Assembly: GCA_020634975.1 (NCBI GenBank)
Contig: JACKAQ010000004.1
Span: 310,001-374,000, forward strand
Source: JACKAQ01 sp020634975 [NCBI: Calditrichia bacterium]
GTDB taxonomy: Bacteria; Calditrichota; Calditrichia; RBG-13-44-9
Direction of reading: 5' to 3'
Length of the DNA: 64,000 nt
This document shows, piece by piece, positions 27,954 to 37,645 of this stretch (positions are counted from its first letter, which is position 1; every line of letters starts with the position of its first letter). Both the position numbers and the translations under genes were made by a program. Below the pieces are notes generated by a model. That model was not told the DNA's origin. It was given only the letters and a program-made list of their open reading frames with translations, and did not search any database.

Positions 27954-28110
27954 TCCCGAATTGGCGGGTAGCCGCATCCGGTTTCCTGCCGAATGCAAAT
28001 AAAGGATGGGTGGATTGCGTTGAAATTTCCTGATGATGTAACTTCTATTGCCCACCTGCGTTAATTTTTCAAAACTGACATTAAATAATGATTGTGAAAG
28101 GATATGTTGA

Positions 28111-30258
28111 ATGAATTTAACCCGGTTCATTAGTGGATTACTGTTGATGATTTCCGTGACTCAAGTTTTTGTTTTTGCGCAAGATACGCATCCCGAAATG
28201 ACCCTCGTCGATTCTGTGGTTGTCACCGAACAGAAGGAGGGCAAAATTGCGACCTATAATTTAACCGCAACCAAACTGCCGGTGCCAAACCGGTTGACTC
28301 CCGCCAGCGTTAGCGTGGTTACACAGGCTGTTTTCAACGCCCAAAACAGCACGGTGCTCGGCGATGCTTTGCGAAATATCAGCGGCATCAATGTGCAAAG
28401 CGGGAACGGTGTGTACGATTATTTTACCATTCGCGGATTCAACTCGCTGGACAACGGGCTGGTGCTCACCAACGGCACCGCCGAACCGGAAGTCACGTTT
28501 TACAATCTTTACAACATCGAACGGGTGGAAGTGCTCAAAGGTCCGGTTGCGTTTTTGTATGGCGCGAACCCGCTGTCCGGCACGGTGAACCTGGTGCGGA
28601 AACAACCGCAATTCAGCCAGTTTGCGCGCTCCGGCGTCAGCTACGGCAGCTTCAATTCCTTTCGCGGCACGTTCGATTCGAATTATGGCAATGCAGATCG
28701 CGGATACGCATTCCGGGTGAACGGTCTGTATCAGCAATCCGATTTTCATCGCGATGACAAAGAAAACGACAGCTACGCCGTAAATCCATCGCTCACCTGG
28801 CTCATTTCCGACCGGATAACACTCCACGCCGATTACGAATTTGCAACCAGCAATTATTCGCCGGATGCGGGGCTTCCGCTGCTTTTCGCCACCGGCAATC
28901 CGGCGGATCCGCAAATTCCGGATGTCCCCGTAGAAGAAGCGTACGAAACACCGTTCGATTTCTCCGAGCAGAAAATTAATCGCGCCAAAGCGAGCCTGAG
29001 CTATTCAATTTCACCGCAGGTGTTGCTGCGCAACAAATTTTATTTCACCAAACTCGATTGGCAATCAAAAGGAACGTTGCTCAACGGCGCATATCCGGAT
29101 GGTTTTGGCGGAACAACGGTCATCCGTTTTGTGAACAGTTTGGACGATGTTCAAAAAATGATCGGTAATCAGCTGGAATTGCAGGCGAATTTTTACACGG
29201 CCGGCGCCAAACACCGGTTGCTCGCCGGGGTGGAATTCAGTCGTTTGCAGGATGAATTCCGGCTGGGATTTGTGCCGCCGGTTTTGCAGCCGGGTTTCCC
29301 CGGAATTTCACCGGTCAGCCTGAACGATCCGGCGGATGCGACCACCGAAGACATGTTCAATTTCGTGATTCCCAACCTCGATGCGGATGCGTCAATTACC
29401 AATATCGCGCCGTATCTGATCGACCAAATTACCGTATTTCAACAATTGCAGGTATTTCTCGGCGGGCGGTTCGATAACATTTCATACGATGATAACCGCA
29501 CCTTTTACGACGTAACCTCCGGACAGCCTGCCGGAACATTGGTTGAGGAAAAAGATTTCAACCGGCTGAATCCGCTGGCTGGTTTGGTCTATTCGCCGCG
29601 CGAAAACGTGTCGCTGTATGGCAGCATGGGTAGCGCGTTTGCCCCGCCGTCCACCCAGATCGGGGTTAGCGCCGATGCCGAGGAAAGCAACCAGATCGAG
29701 TTCGGCATAAAAAGTGAACTGGCAAACGGTCGCCTTCGCGCAAATGTGGCGTATTTCGATTTGCGAAAAGATGATTTTGCCATTCCGCAGGGCGACGGCA
29801 CCGCAATTGTGGCGGATCAGCGATCAAAAGGCGTCGAGCTGGAAATCATCGCGGAGCCGTTGCAGGATTTGGTGCTGTTCGCCAACTACGCATTTACCGA
29901 TGCGGAGCTGACAAAATTTGTCAAAAATGGCGTTTTCGATTATTCCGGCAATCGTCCCGCATTCGCGCCGGAGCATTTGCTGAATATTTTTGCAATCAAG
30001 GATTTTGCCAACGGGTTTGGCGTGAATGCCGGTTTGCGCTTCATCGGCAGCCAGTTTATTGATGAAGATAACGCGCTGGAGCTGGATGGATACACTACCA
30101 TAGACGCGGGCATTTTTTACCGGCTGAACAATGCGCGGCTGGGCGTGAACCTGAAAAACATTGCCGGAACTGAATATTTTACAAGAGGTTACGATAGCTA
30201 TTCAATCATTCCCGGAAACCCGTTTGCGGCGTACGGAAGCATCGAAATCGGGTTGTAA
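28111..30258 (+). CDS. TonB-dependent siderophore-type receptor
   Basis: This 715-residue outer-membrane receptor has a signal peptide ending near VFVFAQD. The plug domain (about 50-160) carries LGDALRNISGINVQSGNG, FTIRGFN, VEVLKGPVAFLYGAN and LSGTVNLVRKQP, the pattern of the siderophore receptor subfamily. The remaining sequence has alternating barrel strands and extracellular loops. It lacks the carboxypeptidase-like N-terminal domain of SusC proteins, so a carbohydrate substrate is less likely than an iron chelate. The last residue is Leu rather than the more usual Phe. GAAAGGA lies upstream. No Fur box or riboswitch was evident in the 157-bp leader. Confidence 0.93.
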   Translation: MNLTRFISGLLLMISVTQVFVFAQDTHPEMTLVDSVVVTEQKEGKIATYNLTATKLPVPNRLTPASVSVVTQAVFNAQNSTVLGDALRNISGINVQSGNGVYDYFTIRGFNSLDNGLVLTNGTAEPEVTFYNLYNIERVEVLKGPVAFLYGANPLSGTVNLVRKQPQFSQFARSGVSYGSFNSFRGTFDSNYGNADRGYAFRVNGLYQQSDFHRDDKENDSYAVNPSLTWLISDRITLHADYEFATSNYSPDAGLPLLFATGNPADPQIPDVPVEEAYETPFDFSEQKINRAKASLSYSISPQVLLRNKFYFTKLDWQSKGTLLNGAYPDGFGGTTVIRFVNSLDDVQKMIGNQLELQANFYTAGAKHRLLAGVEFSRLQDEFRLGFVPPVLQPGFPGISPVSLNDPADATTEDMFNFVIPNLDADASITNIAPYLIDQITVFQQLQVFLGGRFDNISYDDNRTFYDVTSGQPAGTLVEEKDFNRLNPLAGLVYSPRENVSLYGSMGSAFAPPSTQIGVSADAEESNQIEFGIKSELANGRLRANVAYFDLRKDDFAIPQGDGTAIVADQRSKGVELEIIAEPLQDLVLFANYAFTDAELTKFVKNGVFDYSGNRPAFAPEHLLNIFAIKDFANGFGVNAGLRFIGSQFIDEDNALELDGYTTIDAGIFYRLNNARLGVNLKNIAGTEYFTRGYDSYSIIPGNPFAAYGSIEIGL

Positions 30259-30259
30259 A

Positions 30260-30475
30260 ATGAAATATCTGGTATTCACATTGCTGCTGTTGCTCTATTT
30301 ATTGCATAACGATTTGTGGTTGTGGCACGATGCTTCGTTGATCGCCGGTTTGCCGGTCGGGTTGGTGTATCACATCGTTTATTGTTTTGCAGTTGTTGTT
30401 GTGATGGCGTTGCTGATTAAATTTGCCTGGCCGGATGACGTTGCGGATCAATCGGAAAGGCAGGCTGATTCGTGA
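30260..30475 (+). CDS. DUF3311-type small membrane protein
   Basis: The protein is 71 residues with two hydrophobic helices (LVFTLLLLLYLLHND and VYHIVYCFAVVVVMALLIKF) and a short charged tail. Its ATG is one base after the stop of the receptor gene, and its stop overlaps the GTG start of the symporter by four bases. Small DUF3311 proteins typically precede sodium:solute symporters and are presumed to be accessory subunits. A longer in-frame version starting at 30161 would overlap the receptor gene and is unlikely. Confidence 0.8.
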   Translation: MKYLVFTLLLLLYLLHNDLWLWHDASLIAGLPVGLVYHIVYCFAVVVVMALLIKFAWPDDVADQSERQADS

Positions 30476-31926
30476 TAACCGGTATTATTTTTGGCTATCT
30501 GGCAATTGTTCTGCTCATCGGATTGCTCAGTCACCGGCTGTTTCGCGGCACGGGAACGGATTTTTTTCTGGCGAGCCGCTCAATCGGATCGTTTGTGTTG
30601 CTGATGACCCTGTTCGGCACGCACATGACCGCATTTTCTATTTTGGGCGCGTCCGGCGAAGCGTATCACAACGGCATTGGCGTGTTTGCGCTGATGGCGT
30701 CGTCTTCCGCGCTGATGGTTCCGGTGACCATTTTTTTCCTCGGACCGCGATTGTGGGAAATCGGGAAACGCCACAATTTTGTTACCCAGGTTGAATTTTT
30801 CCGGGCGCGCTACCAATCGGATGTGCTCGGTTTGCTCCTGTTTGCGGTTATCGTTTTGCTGATGATTCCGTATCTGCTCATCGGCGTGATGGGCGGCGGC
30901 ATTACGATGAACAGCATGACCGGCGGCGCGATTCCCCGATGGGTGGGCAGCATCATCGTTTGTGCGGTGATTTACACCTACGTCGCTTACAGCGGATTGC
31001 GCGGCACTGCATGGGTTAACACCTTTCAAACACTGGTATTTATGATACTTGGCGGCGCTGCATTTTTTGTGATAGTCCGGTCGCTCGGCGGCATCGAAAC
31101 AGCCATGAAAACCGTTGCCGAAATTCGCCCGGAATTGCTCATTCGCGGCGAAAAAATCCCGCCGGTGAAGTTGTTCAGCTACACGTTTATCCCGCTGTCT
31201 GTGGGCATGTTTCCCCATATTTTCATGCACTGGCTTTCCGCAAAAAGCGCCCGCACGTTCCGATTGCCGATCATTTTATATCCCGTTTGCATCGCGATTG
31301 TCTGGATTCCCAGCGTGTTGCTCGGCGTGATGGGCAACATCGATTTTGCGGGATTGCAGGGTCCCGCAGCCAACAGCGTGCTGGTGCAAATGGTTGCGCA
31401 ATACGCGCCCGGCGTGATGGGCGGGTTGCTCGCCGCCGGCGTGATCGCGGCAATTATGTCCTCACTCGATTCCCAAACGCTGGCGCTCAGCACCATGTTC
31501 ACCCACGATATCGTCAAAACGCGCCGGAACAACACACTGAGCGAACGCGGGCAAGTGTGGCTCGGTCGCGCCTTTGCCCTGGCGATTTTGTTGGTTACTT
31601 TCGGGCTGTCGTTGATTGTCCGGCAAAGTATCTTTAAATTGGCTGTGTGGTCGTTTAGCGGATTTGCGGCGCTGCTGCCGATTGCCATCGCTGCGATTTA
31701 TTGGCGAAAAAGCACCGCAAACGGGATTATTGCATCAATTATATCTGTCGCGATTTTATGGATTTACTATTTCTCGATGGCCTGGGACAATCCCGGATAC
31801 AGCGTCGGCGGCAGCGGATTGATGCCGGTTGCTGTGATGTTCACTGTTTCAGCAGTTGTGTTGATTGTGATTTCGTTGCTCACCAAAGCACCGGAAAAAC
31901 AGGTGCTCGACAATTTTTTTCGGTAA
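30472..31926 (+). CDS. Sodium:solute symporter family transporter
   Basis: The protein is 484 residues from a GTG start with 4-bp overlap with the DUF3311 gene. About 13 hydrophobic helices span the whole sequence. The SSF landmarks are present: the N-terminal GYLAIVLLIGLLS followed by DFFLASRSIG, and SSLDSQTLALSTMFTHDIVK in the middle, the segment that lines the sodium site in this family. The substrate cannot be assigned from sequence alone; related DUF3311-linked members move organic acids or sugars. Translational coupling with the small protein is likely. Confidence 0.92.
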   Translation: MITGIIFGYLAIVLLIGLLSHRLFRGTGTDFFLASRSIGSFVLLMTLFGTHMTAFSILGASGEAYHNGIGVFALMASSSALMVPVTIFFLGPRLWEIGKRHNFVTQVEFFRARYQSDVLGLLLFAVIVLLMIPYLLIGVMGGGITMNSMTGGAIPRWVGSIIVCAVIYTYVAYSGLRGTAWVNTFQTLVFMILGGAAFFVIVRSLGGIETAMKTVAEIRPELLIRGEKIPPVKLFSYTFIPLSVGMFPHIFMHWLSAKSARTFRLPIILYPVCIAIVWIPSVLLGVMGNIDFAGLQGPAANSVLVQMVAQYAPGVMGGLLAAGVIAAIMSSLDSQTLALSTMFTHDIVKTRRNNTLSERGQVWLGRAFALAILLVTFGLSLIVRQSIFKLAVWSFSGFAALLPIAIAAIYWRKSTANGIIASIISVAILWIYYFSMAWDNPGYSVGGSGLMPVAVMFTVSAVVLIVISLLTKAPEKQVLDNFFR

Positions 31927-31988
31927 CGTTGATGCATAAAAACAGCAGACGCGAACCTTCGTAGATGCGGTTGACCTTTTCAGCGGTC

Positions 31989-32008
31989 ATTCCTGCGAAG
32001 GCAGGAAT
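31989..32008. repeat. Short perfect palindrome (possible dispersed repeat)
   Basis: ATTCCTGC-GAAG-GCAGGAAT lies in the 158-bp spacer before the glycosyltransferase. The sequence resembles short palindromic repeats scattered in many bacterial genomes. No T-run follows, so it is not a standard terminator. Confidence 0.5.
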
Positions 32009-32084
32009 CTCCATTTTCTGTCAGATGTCTTTGCAAAACGCTGCGAACTTTTCGATATAAAAAAGTGTTGAAAGATTCAAAAAA

Positions 32085-33431
32085 ATGAATGATAAACTAA
32101 AAATAGCCTACATCGCAGCCGGCGCAGGCGGCATGTATTGCGGCAGTTGCATCCGCGATAATTCGCTGGCGCGCGCCATCCGCGAACTGGGACATGACAT
32201 CGCGCTCATTCCCACCTACACGCCCATGCGCACGGACGAGCCTGCGGAAAGCATCGACCGTGTGTTTTACAACGGCATCAGCGTGTATCTCGAGCAAAAA
32301 TTTGCGTGGGCGCGCAATCGCTCCGGCTGGCTGGATTGGCTGATGGATCGCCCCGGCATCGTGAATTATCTCGCCAAAGTGAACGCCTCCACCAACGCCC
32401 GCGATCTCGGCGAATTGACCGTTTCGATGCTCAAAGGTGAGGACGGTTTTCAGCGAAAAGAGCTGCAAAAACTGGTCGATTGGCTGAAAAATGATTATAA
32501 GCCGCAAATTGTCCAAATCACCAATTCGATGCTCGCGGGGATGGCAAAGGAGATCAAAAATGCGCTGGATGTGCCAGTGTTGTGCGCGCTGCAGGGCGAG
32601 GATATTTTTCTCGATGACCTGATTGAGCCGTATCGCACAGAGGCGATTGCGTTGCTCCGCGAACGCGCAAAAGACATGGACGGCTTCATCGCAACCAGCG
32701 ATTATTACCGCAATTTCATGAGCGAATATCTGGCAGTGCCCACCGAAAAAATTCATTCGGTGCGACTGGGCATTGGTCTGGACGGACACGGAAAAACAGA
32801 GCGTAACATCAATAATAACAATCCATTTGTGATTGGCTATCTCGCACGTATTTGTCCGGAAAAAGGGCTGCATGTGTTGGTCGATGCAGTTGCAGAACTG
32901 GCGAAACGAACCAGCGAAAACAGTGTCCGGCTGAAAATTGCGGGCTATCTCGGCAAACGCGATCATCACTATTTTGAAGGTGTGAAAACCGCCATTCGCA
33001 ATCACGGCATCGAGCATTTGGTTGAGCATGTCGGTGAAGTTGATCGCACAGACAAAATCGCATTTTTGAACAGCCTCGATGTGCTGTCCGTGCCCACCGT
33101 TTATCACGAGCCGAAAGGACTGTTTTTGCTTGAAGCGCTGGCGAACGGTGTTCCGGCGGTGCAGCCCAATCACGGCGCTTTCCCGGAAATTTTATCCGCC
33201 ACCGGCGGCGGTGTTTTGTTTGAACCGGATTCACCCTGCGGACTGGCTGATGCGCTGCACGGTTTGTTGGAAAATCCCGATTTGCGTGCACAGTTGGGAA
33301 AAAATGGCAAATCCGTAGTCCACCGCGATTTTTCCGATCAAAAAATGGCGATGGAAACACTGAATGTCTATCAACAATATCTCGGGATGTCAGTTGCAGA
33401 TGCGGCTCCGGTGCGAACGAAAACAGGTTGA
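32085..33431 (+). CDS. Family 4 glycosyltransferase
   Basis: The protein is 448 residues with no signal peptide and is probably cytoplasmic. The N-terminal half starts IAYIAAGAGGMYCGSCIRDN, a glycine-rich loop seen in a subgroup of GT4 enzymes. The C-terminal half holds IGYLARICPEKGLHVLVDAV and the donor-binding E-x7-E motif in HEPKGLFLLEALANGVPAVQ. GT4 enzymes transfer a sugar from a nucleotide-sugar donor with retention of configuration; acceptor and sugar are not predictable. Its stop is 12 bases before the ABC ATPase gene, so the two are probably co-transcribed. Confidence 0.9.
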   Translation: MNDKLKIAYIAAGAGGMYCGSCIRDNSLARAIRELGHDIALIPTYTPMRTDEPAESIDRVFYNGISVYLEQKFAWARNRSGWLDWLMDRPGIVNYLAKVNASTNARDLGELTVSMLKGEDGFQRKELQKLVDWLKNDYKPQIVQITNSMLAGMAKEIKNALDVPVLCALQGEDIFLDDLIEPYRTEAIALLRERAKDMDGFIATSDYYRNFMSEYLAVPTEKIHSVRLGIGLDGHGKTERNINNNNPFVIGYLARICPEKGLHVLVDAVAELAKRTSENSVRLKIAGYLGKRDHHYFEGVKTAIRNHGIEHLVEHVGEVDRTDKIAFLNSLDVLSVPTVYHEPKGLFLLEALANGVPAVQPNHGAFPEILSATGGGVLFEPDSPCGLADALHGLLENPDLRAQLGKNGKSVVHRDFSDQKMAMETLNVYQQYLGMSVADAAPVRTKTG

Positions 33432-33443
33432 GGCGAACGAAAA

Positions 33444-34115
33444 ATGCTGTCAGTCAAACATCTGGTTAAAAATTACCAAACGGAATCCCAAACGGTAGAA
33501 GTGCTTCGCGATGTGTCGTTTGATATTTCCGCCGGCGAATCGCTGGTAATTACCGGCCCCTCTGGTTCCGGAAAAAGCACACTATTGCATATTTTGGGAA
33601 CGCTCGATTCGCCGACATCCGGCGCTGTTTTAATTAATGGAAAAAATCCGTTTGAATTGGCGGATGCGGAATTGGCAAAATTTCGCAACCACACTGTCGG
33701 ATTTGTGTTTCAGGATCACCATTTGTTGCCGCAATATTCTGTACTGGAAAACGTGTTGCTGCCCACGCTCGCTTTTCCAGTCGATAGCCATAAATCGCGC
33801 GATCGCGCAACCGACCTGATCGAGAAAGTCGGGTTGTCGCACCGGATCAATCATCTTCCGGCGGAGCTTTCCGGCGGTGAGCGCCAGCGGGTTGCGATTG
33901 CGCGCGCGCTGATCAACGCGCCAGCCATCGTTTTGTGTGACGAGCCCACCGGAAACCTCGACCACAGCACCGCCGATACGCTCGCCAATGTGCTGTTTGA
34001 TCTTCATCGATCCGAAAAAAATATCCTCGTTGTTGTCACCCACAGCCTCGATTTGGCACAGCGTTTCGCCAGAAAATTTCGTATATTGGACGGAAAATGT
34101 TTGGAAGAACATTAA
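33444..34115 (+). CDS. ABC transporter ATP-binding protein, LolD/MacB type
   Basis: The protein is 223 residues. The Walker A motif is GPSGSGKST, the Q-loop is FVFQDHHLLPQYSVLENV, the signature is LSGGERQRVAIARAL, and Walker B is IVLCDEPTGNLD. The DEPTGNLD form and the LEYTV-like N-terminus are typical of LolD (lipoprotein release) and MacB-like ATPases. No LolC/LolE or MacB-type permease lies nearby, so the partner must be elsewhere and the exact assignment stays open. Confidence 0.92.
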   Translation: MLSVKHLVKNYQTESQTVEVLRDVSFDISAGESLVITGPSGSGKSTLLHILGTLDSPTSGAVLINGKNPFELADAELAKFRNHTVGFVFQDHHLLPQYSVLENVLLPTLAFPVDSHKSRDRATDLIEKVGLSHRINHLPAELSGGERQRVAIARALINAPAIVLCDEPTGNLDHSTADTLANVLFDLHRSEKNILVVVTHSLDLAQRFARKFRILDGKCLEEH

Positions 34116-34173
34116 TCCAAAATACTGTTTTGTAAAAAATTTTGGCAGAAAACCACTCAATTTTTGGAGAAAT

Positions 34174-34746
34174 ATGATTCGCAAGTTTTCTCTGATTGCA
34201 ATTGTAAGCACCTGTTTCTGTTGCGCTTATGCGCAGGAAATCGCAGCCTGGGATACAGTGGACATTCGCTATCGCCGCGCAGAAGTGTTGTTCAGCACCA
34301 ACGAGGATGTCATCACTATCAAAGTGCCGACCTATTTGAACAAATTTGATGTAATGGAGCAAATCAAGCTGGCTGTTCAGTTTCCGGGAACGCCGCCACC
34401 GGAGAAAAAAACAACTGTTTTTGTGCTCCGGGATGATCAAAATAAAAATGACAAAACCAAAAATTGCGGTATTTACAAACCCGGAAAAGGCTACCAATGG
34501 CGGTTGGATGATTGGCAACAGGACGATGCGATTTTCGATTACGAACCGAGCGAAGTCGATAAGTTGTTATATAACACGATCTTGGACAGCATGTATGCCC
34601 AGGAAATCAGCCCGCTGACATTTGAGGAAAATGAGAGTGATACAAAAAAGCAGATCGCCAAAATGTTCGAAAAAAGCGTTGCGGAGGTCGATTCAATTTA
34701 TTTTCGGGTGATGTGGTGGCGTGGTTTGCAAGCTGCCAAAAAATGA
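34174..34746 (+). CDS. Secreted hypothetical protein
   Basis: The protein is 190 residues from the ATG at 34174, with GGAGA 3 bases upstream. A signal peptide (LIAIVSTCFCCAYAQE) is present. The mature part is charged with a beta/alpha mix, including NEDVITIKVPTYLNKFDVME, DDQNKNDKTKNCGIYKPGKG and a C-terminal FRVMWWRGLQAAKK. I recognise no family. A longer in-frame reading beginning at 33937 overlaps the ABC gene and is spurious. A shared terminator separates it from leuS. Confidence 0.8.
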   Translation: MIRKFSLIAIVSTCFCCAYAQEIAAWDTVDIRYRRAEVLFSTNEDVITIKVPTYLNKFDVMEQIKLAVQFPGTPPPEKKTTVFVLRDDQNKNDKTKNCGIYKPGKGYQWRLDDWQQDDAIFDYEPSEVDKLLYNTILDSMYAQEISPLTFEENESDTKKQIAKMFEKSVAEVDSIYFRVMWWRGLQAAKK

Positions 34747-34750
34747 GATC

Positions 34751-34782
34751 AAAAAAAAGCCTGTCGTTTGACAGGCTTTTTT
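34751..34782. terminator. Bidirectional terminator between convergent genes
   Basis: The stem is AAAAAAGCCTGTC / GACAGGCTTTTTT with loop GTTT. A-run and T-run flanks suit both the upstream plus-strand gene and leuS on the minus strand. Confidence 0.92.
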
Positions 34783-34785
34783 AAT

Positions 34786-37410
34786 TTATCGAACAACGAT
34801 GTTTACCAATCGATCGGGAATAACTATAATTTTTACAACCGTTTTGCCAACGATCAACTCCTGCACGCGATCGGTTTCCATCGCCATTTTTTCGGTGGCT
34901 GCTTTGTCCAGTCCGACCGGCAGCGAGAGTTTGTAGCGCAGTTTTCCGTTCACCTGAATCACCACTTCCGATTCATCCTGCACCAGATATTTTTCATCAA
35001 ATTGCGGCCAATTTTCATACGCCAGCGATGTTGTGTGACCCAGTTTTTCCCACAATTCTTCGGCGATATGCGGGGCAAAGGGGCTGAGCAGCAGCACAAA
35101 GGTTTCCATCACGCTGCGGGGGCATTTGCGCCATTTGTTGGCTTCGTTTACAAATGTCATCATTTGCGCGATGGCGGTGTTAAACCGCATGTTCTCAATA
35201 TCTTCGCTCACTTTTTTGATGGTCGCGTGCAGATGGAACATCTCATCTTTACCCGGCTCGATATCCTGAATCTGCGGCATCAGCCGTCCGTCTTCTTCCA
35301 CAAACAACCGCCAAACGCGATTCAAAAAGCGATAAACGCCCTCAACGCCTTTCATGCTCCACGGTTTCATTTGTTCAAGCGGACCCATGAACATTTCATA
35401 CAATCGCAGCGCATCTGCGCCGTAATCTTCCACCACTCTATCCGGGTTGATCACGTTTCCGCGACTTTTACTCATTTTGTAGGATTTCGCCTCAATGCGG
35501 ATTGCCGGGTTTTCCCGCCAAACAAATGCATCACCGCGTTTTTCGGTCTCATCTTCGTTCAATTTTTCGGCAACTGCTTTTTCGCCGCTGCTTTTGATGG
35601 TGTTGTCGCTTTGCACCTGCTCAACGGAAACGGGATTTCCGCTGCCATCGCGATAGAGCACGTATTCCATTTCGCCCAAAATCATGCCCTGATGCACCAG
35701 TTTCCGGAACGGCTCTTTTGTGGAAACAACGCCGATATCGAACAGCACCTTGTGCCAGAATCGCGCGTACAACAAATGCAATACCGAGTGTTCCGCGCCA
35801 CCAACATACAGATCGACATTCATCCAGTATTTCTCTTTTGCGGGATCGATCAGTGCGTTCGCGTTGTGCGGATCGATGAAACGCAAATAATACCAGCACG
35901 AGCCGGCCCACTGCGGCATCGTGTTAAATTCGCGAGTGTAAATTACGCCGTCTTTTTCAACAAATTTCCAGCTTTCCGGCGCGTTCGAAAGCGGCGGCTG
36001 CGGATTTTTGTCATCTTTGTCGCCCGCTTTGGGTTTGAAATCTTCCATTTCCGGAAGCGTTAGCGGCAGCTCGTTTTCGTCGATGGCGATGGTGCTGCCA
36101 TCCGGGTGGTGTAAAATCGGGAACGGCTCGCCCCAATAGCGCTGGCGGCTGAACAACCAGTCGCGCAACTTGTAATTGATCTTTCGCTCACCGATGCCTT
36201 TTTCTTCCAACCAGTTGATTATTCTGGATTTGGCTTCCGCAACATGCAGCCCGTTCAAAAACTGGCTGTTGATTGCCGGACCATCGCCGGTGAACGCTTT
36301 GCCCTCAAAATCCGCCGGCGGTTGAACCGTGCGAATGATCGGCAGATCGTAAATTTCGGCAAATTCCCAATCGCGTTCGTCCTGTCCGGGAACCGCCATA
36401 ATTGCGCCGGTGCCGTAAGTGGACAGCACATAATCGGCGATCCACACCGGAATTTTGCTGCCGTTCACCGGATTGATGGCGTATCCGCCGGTGAACACGC
36501 CGGATTTTTGTTTTTGCAATTCGGTGCGTTCGAGGTCGCTTTTTCGGGCGGCGGCTTCGCGATAGGCAACGATTGCATCGCGCTGTTCCACTGTGGTTAA
36601 TTTATCCACCAGTTCGTGTTCCGGTGCCAAAACCATGTAGGTTGCGCCAAACAGCGTGTCCGGGCGAGTGGTGTAAATCAATATTTTTTCTTCACTTCCG
36701 TCAACAGAAAAAGTAACTTCCGCACCTTCGGATTTACCGATCCAGTTTTTCTGCATTTCTTTGGTACTTTCCGGCCAATCCAATCCTTCCAGATCTTCCA
36801 GCAGCCGTTCGGCGTATTCGGTGATTTTCAGCATCCACTGGCGCATCGGCCGGCGATACACCGGATGCCCGCCGCGTTCACTTTTTCCGTCGATCACTTC
36901 CTCGTTTGCCAAAACCGTTCCCAACGCGGGGCACCAGTTTACCGGCACTTCGGCAATGTACGCGAGCCCTTTTTTGTAGAGTTGCAGGAAAATCCACTGC
37001 GTCCAGCGATAATAATTCGGATCGGTCGTGTCCACCTGGCGATCCCAATCATACGAAAAACCCAGCGCCTTTAACTGCGATCGAAACTTATCGATATTTT
37101 TTTGCGTGGTCACTGCGGGATGCGTGCCGGTTTCGATAGCATATTGCTCTGCCGGCAAACCGTAGGCATCCCAACCCATCGGGTGCAAAACGTTGACATT
37201 GTTCATGCGTTTATATCGCGCAATAATGTCTGTTGCGGTGTAACCTTCCGGGTGTCCGACGTGCAATCCCGCACCGCTCGGATACGGAAACATATCCAAA
37301 ACATAAAATTTTTGTTGATCCGGATTGAAGGATTCCGGCGTGCGAAAAGTTTTGTTGCCCTCCCAATAGGCTTGCCACTTCTGCTCGATCGTCCTGAAGT
37401 CGTATCCCAT
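34786..37410 (-). CDS. leuS: Leucyl-tRNA synthetase
   Basis: The protein is 874 residues, normal for the bacterial enzyme, which charges tRNA-Leu with leucine. Class I signatures are the HIGH-like motif ([17 protein letters not shown]) near residue 40 and [13 protein letters not shown] at about 610. The CP1 editing domain lies between them, with [20 protein letters not shown] and the [15 protein letters not shown] segment. The anticodon-binding and C-terminal domains follow to ...RLVNIVVR. An in-frame ATG exists four codons upstream at 37422, but GGAG directly precedes the 37410 ATG by 6 bases, so I choose the latter. Confidence 0.97.
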   Translation of the reverse strand: MGYDFRTIEQKWQAYWEGNKTFRTPESFNPDQQKFYVLDMFPYPSGAGLHVGHPEGYTATDIIARYKRMNNVNVLHPMGWDAYGLPAEQYAIETGTHPAVTTQKNIDKFRSQLKALGFSYDWDRQVDTTDPNYYRWTQWIFLQLYKKGLAYIAEVPVNWCPALGTVLANEEVIDGKSERGGHPVYRRPMRQWMLKITEYAERLLEDLEGLDWPESTKEMQKNWIGKSEGAEVTFSVDGSEEKILIYTTRPDTLFGATYMVLAPEHELVDKLTTVEQRDAIVAYREAAARKSDLERTELQKQKSGVFTGGYAINPVNGSKIPVWIADYVLSTYGTGAIMAVPGQDERDWEFAEIYDLPIIRTVQPPADFEGKAFTGDGPAINSQFLNGLHVAEAKSRIINWLEEKGIGERKINYKLRDWLFSRQRYWGEPFPILHHPDGSTIAIDENELPLTLPEMEDFKPKAGDKDDKNPQPPLSNAPESWKFVEKDGVIYTREFNTMPQWAGSCWYYLRFIDPHNANALIDPAKEKYWMNVDLYVGGAEHSVLHLLYARFWHKVLFDIGVVSTKEPFRKLVHQGMILGEMEYVLYRDGSGNPVSVEQVQSDNTIKSSGEKAVAEKLNEDETEKRGDAFVWRENPAIRIEAKSYKMSKSRGNVINPDRVVEDYGADALRLYEMFMGPLEQMKPWSMKGVEGVYRFLNRVWRLFVEEDGRLMPQIQDIEPGKDEMFHLHATIKKVSEDIENMRFNTAIAQMMTFVNEANKWRKCPRSVMETFVLLLSPFAPHIAEELWEKLGHTTSLAYENWPQFDEKYLVQDESEVVIQVNGKLRYKLSLPVGLDKAATEKMAMETDRVQELIVGKTVVKIIVIPDRLVNIVVR

Positions 37411-37645
37411 TCGAAACTCCATTGATTATACATCAAATTGAAACAGTACTTTTGCATATTTTAAATCTATGCAAAATCATAAATTATGGCTACGCGAACG
37501 GCGAATTTATGAAATGTATTTTGTGATTTCAAGCTTTTTGGAAAGGAACAAGGGCAAAGCAAAATCGTATTTCATTGTATTTGGCGCGTAAACACTCTAT
37601 ATTGCGGTAATTAAAATGATACATTAACCAAACGTATAACTATTT

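Noticed and set aside
27954-28110. Possible riboswitch or Fur-controlled leader before the TonB receptor
   Set aside because: I could not find a cobalamin-box pattern, a Fur box or a convincing structured core.
30161-30259. Extended start of the DUF3311 protein
   Set aside because: The extension overlaps the TonB receptor gene in another frame; the ATG at 30260 gives the normal family length.
30260-31926. DUF3311/symporter overlap as a novel two-component transporter
   Set aside because: This gene pair is a common arrangement, so it is annotated but not reported as unusual.
32097-33173. 358-codon open frame on the minus strand opposite the glycosyltransferase
   Set aside because: No recognisable protein pattern; it mirrors a strong GT4 gene on the plus strand and is a codon-bias shadow.
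33937-34173. Long in-frame extension of the small secreted gene
   Set aside because: It reads through the ABC ATPase gene in another frame; the ATG at 34174 has a good ribosome site and a signal peptide immediately after.
34768-36063. 431-codon open frame on the plus strand opposite leuS
   Set aside because: It is a His/Phe-rich shadow of leuS with no homology pattern or ribosome site.
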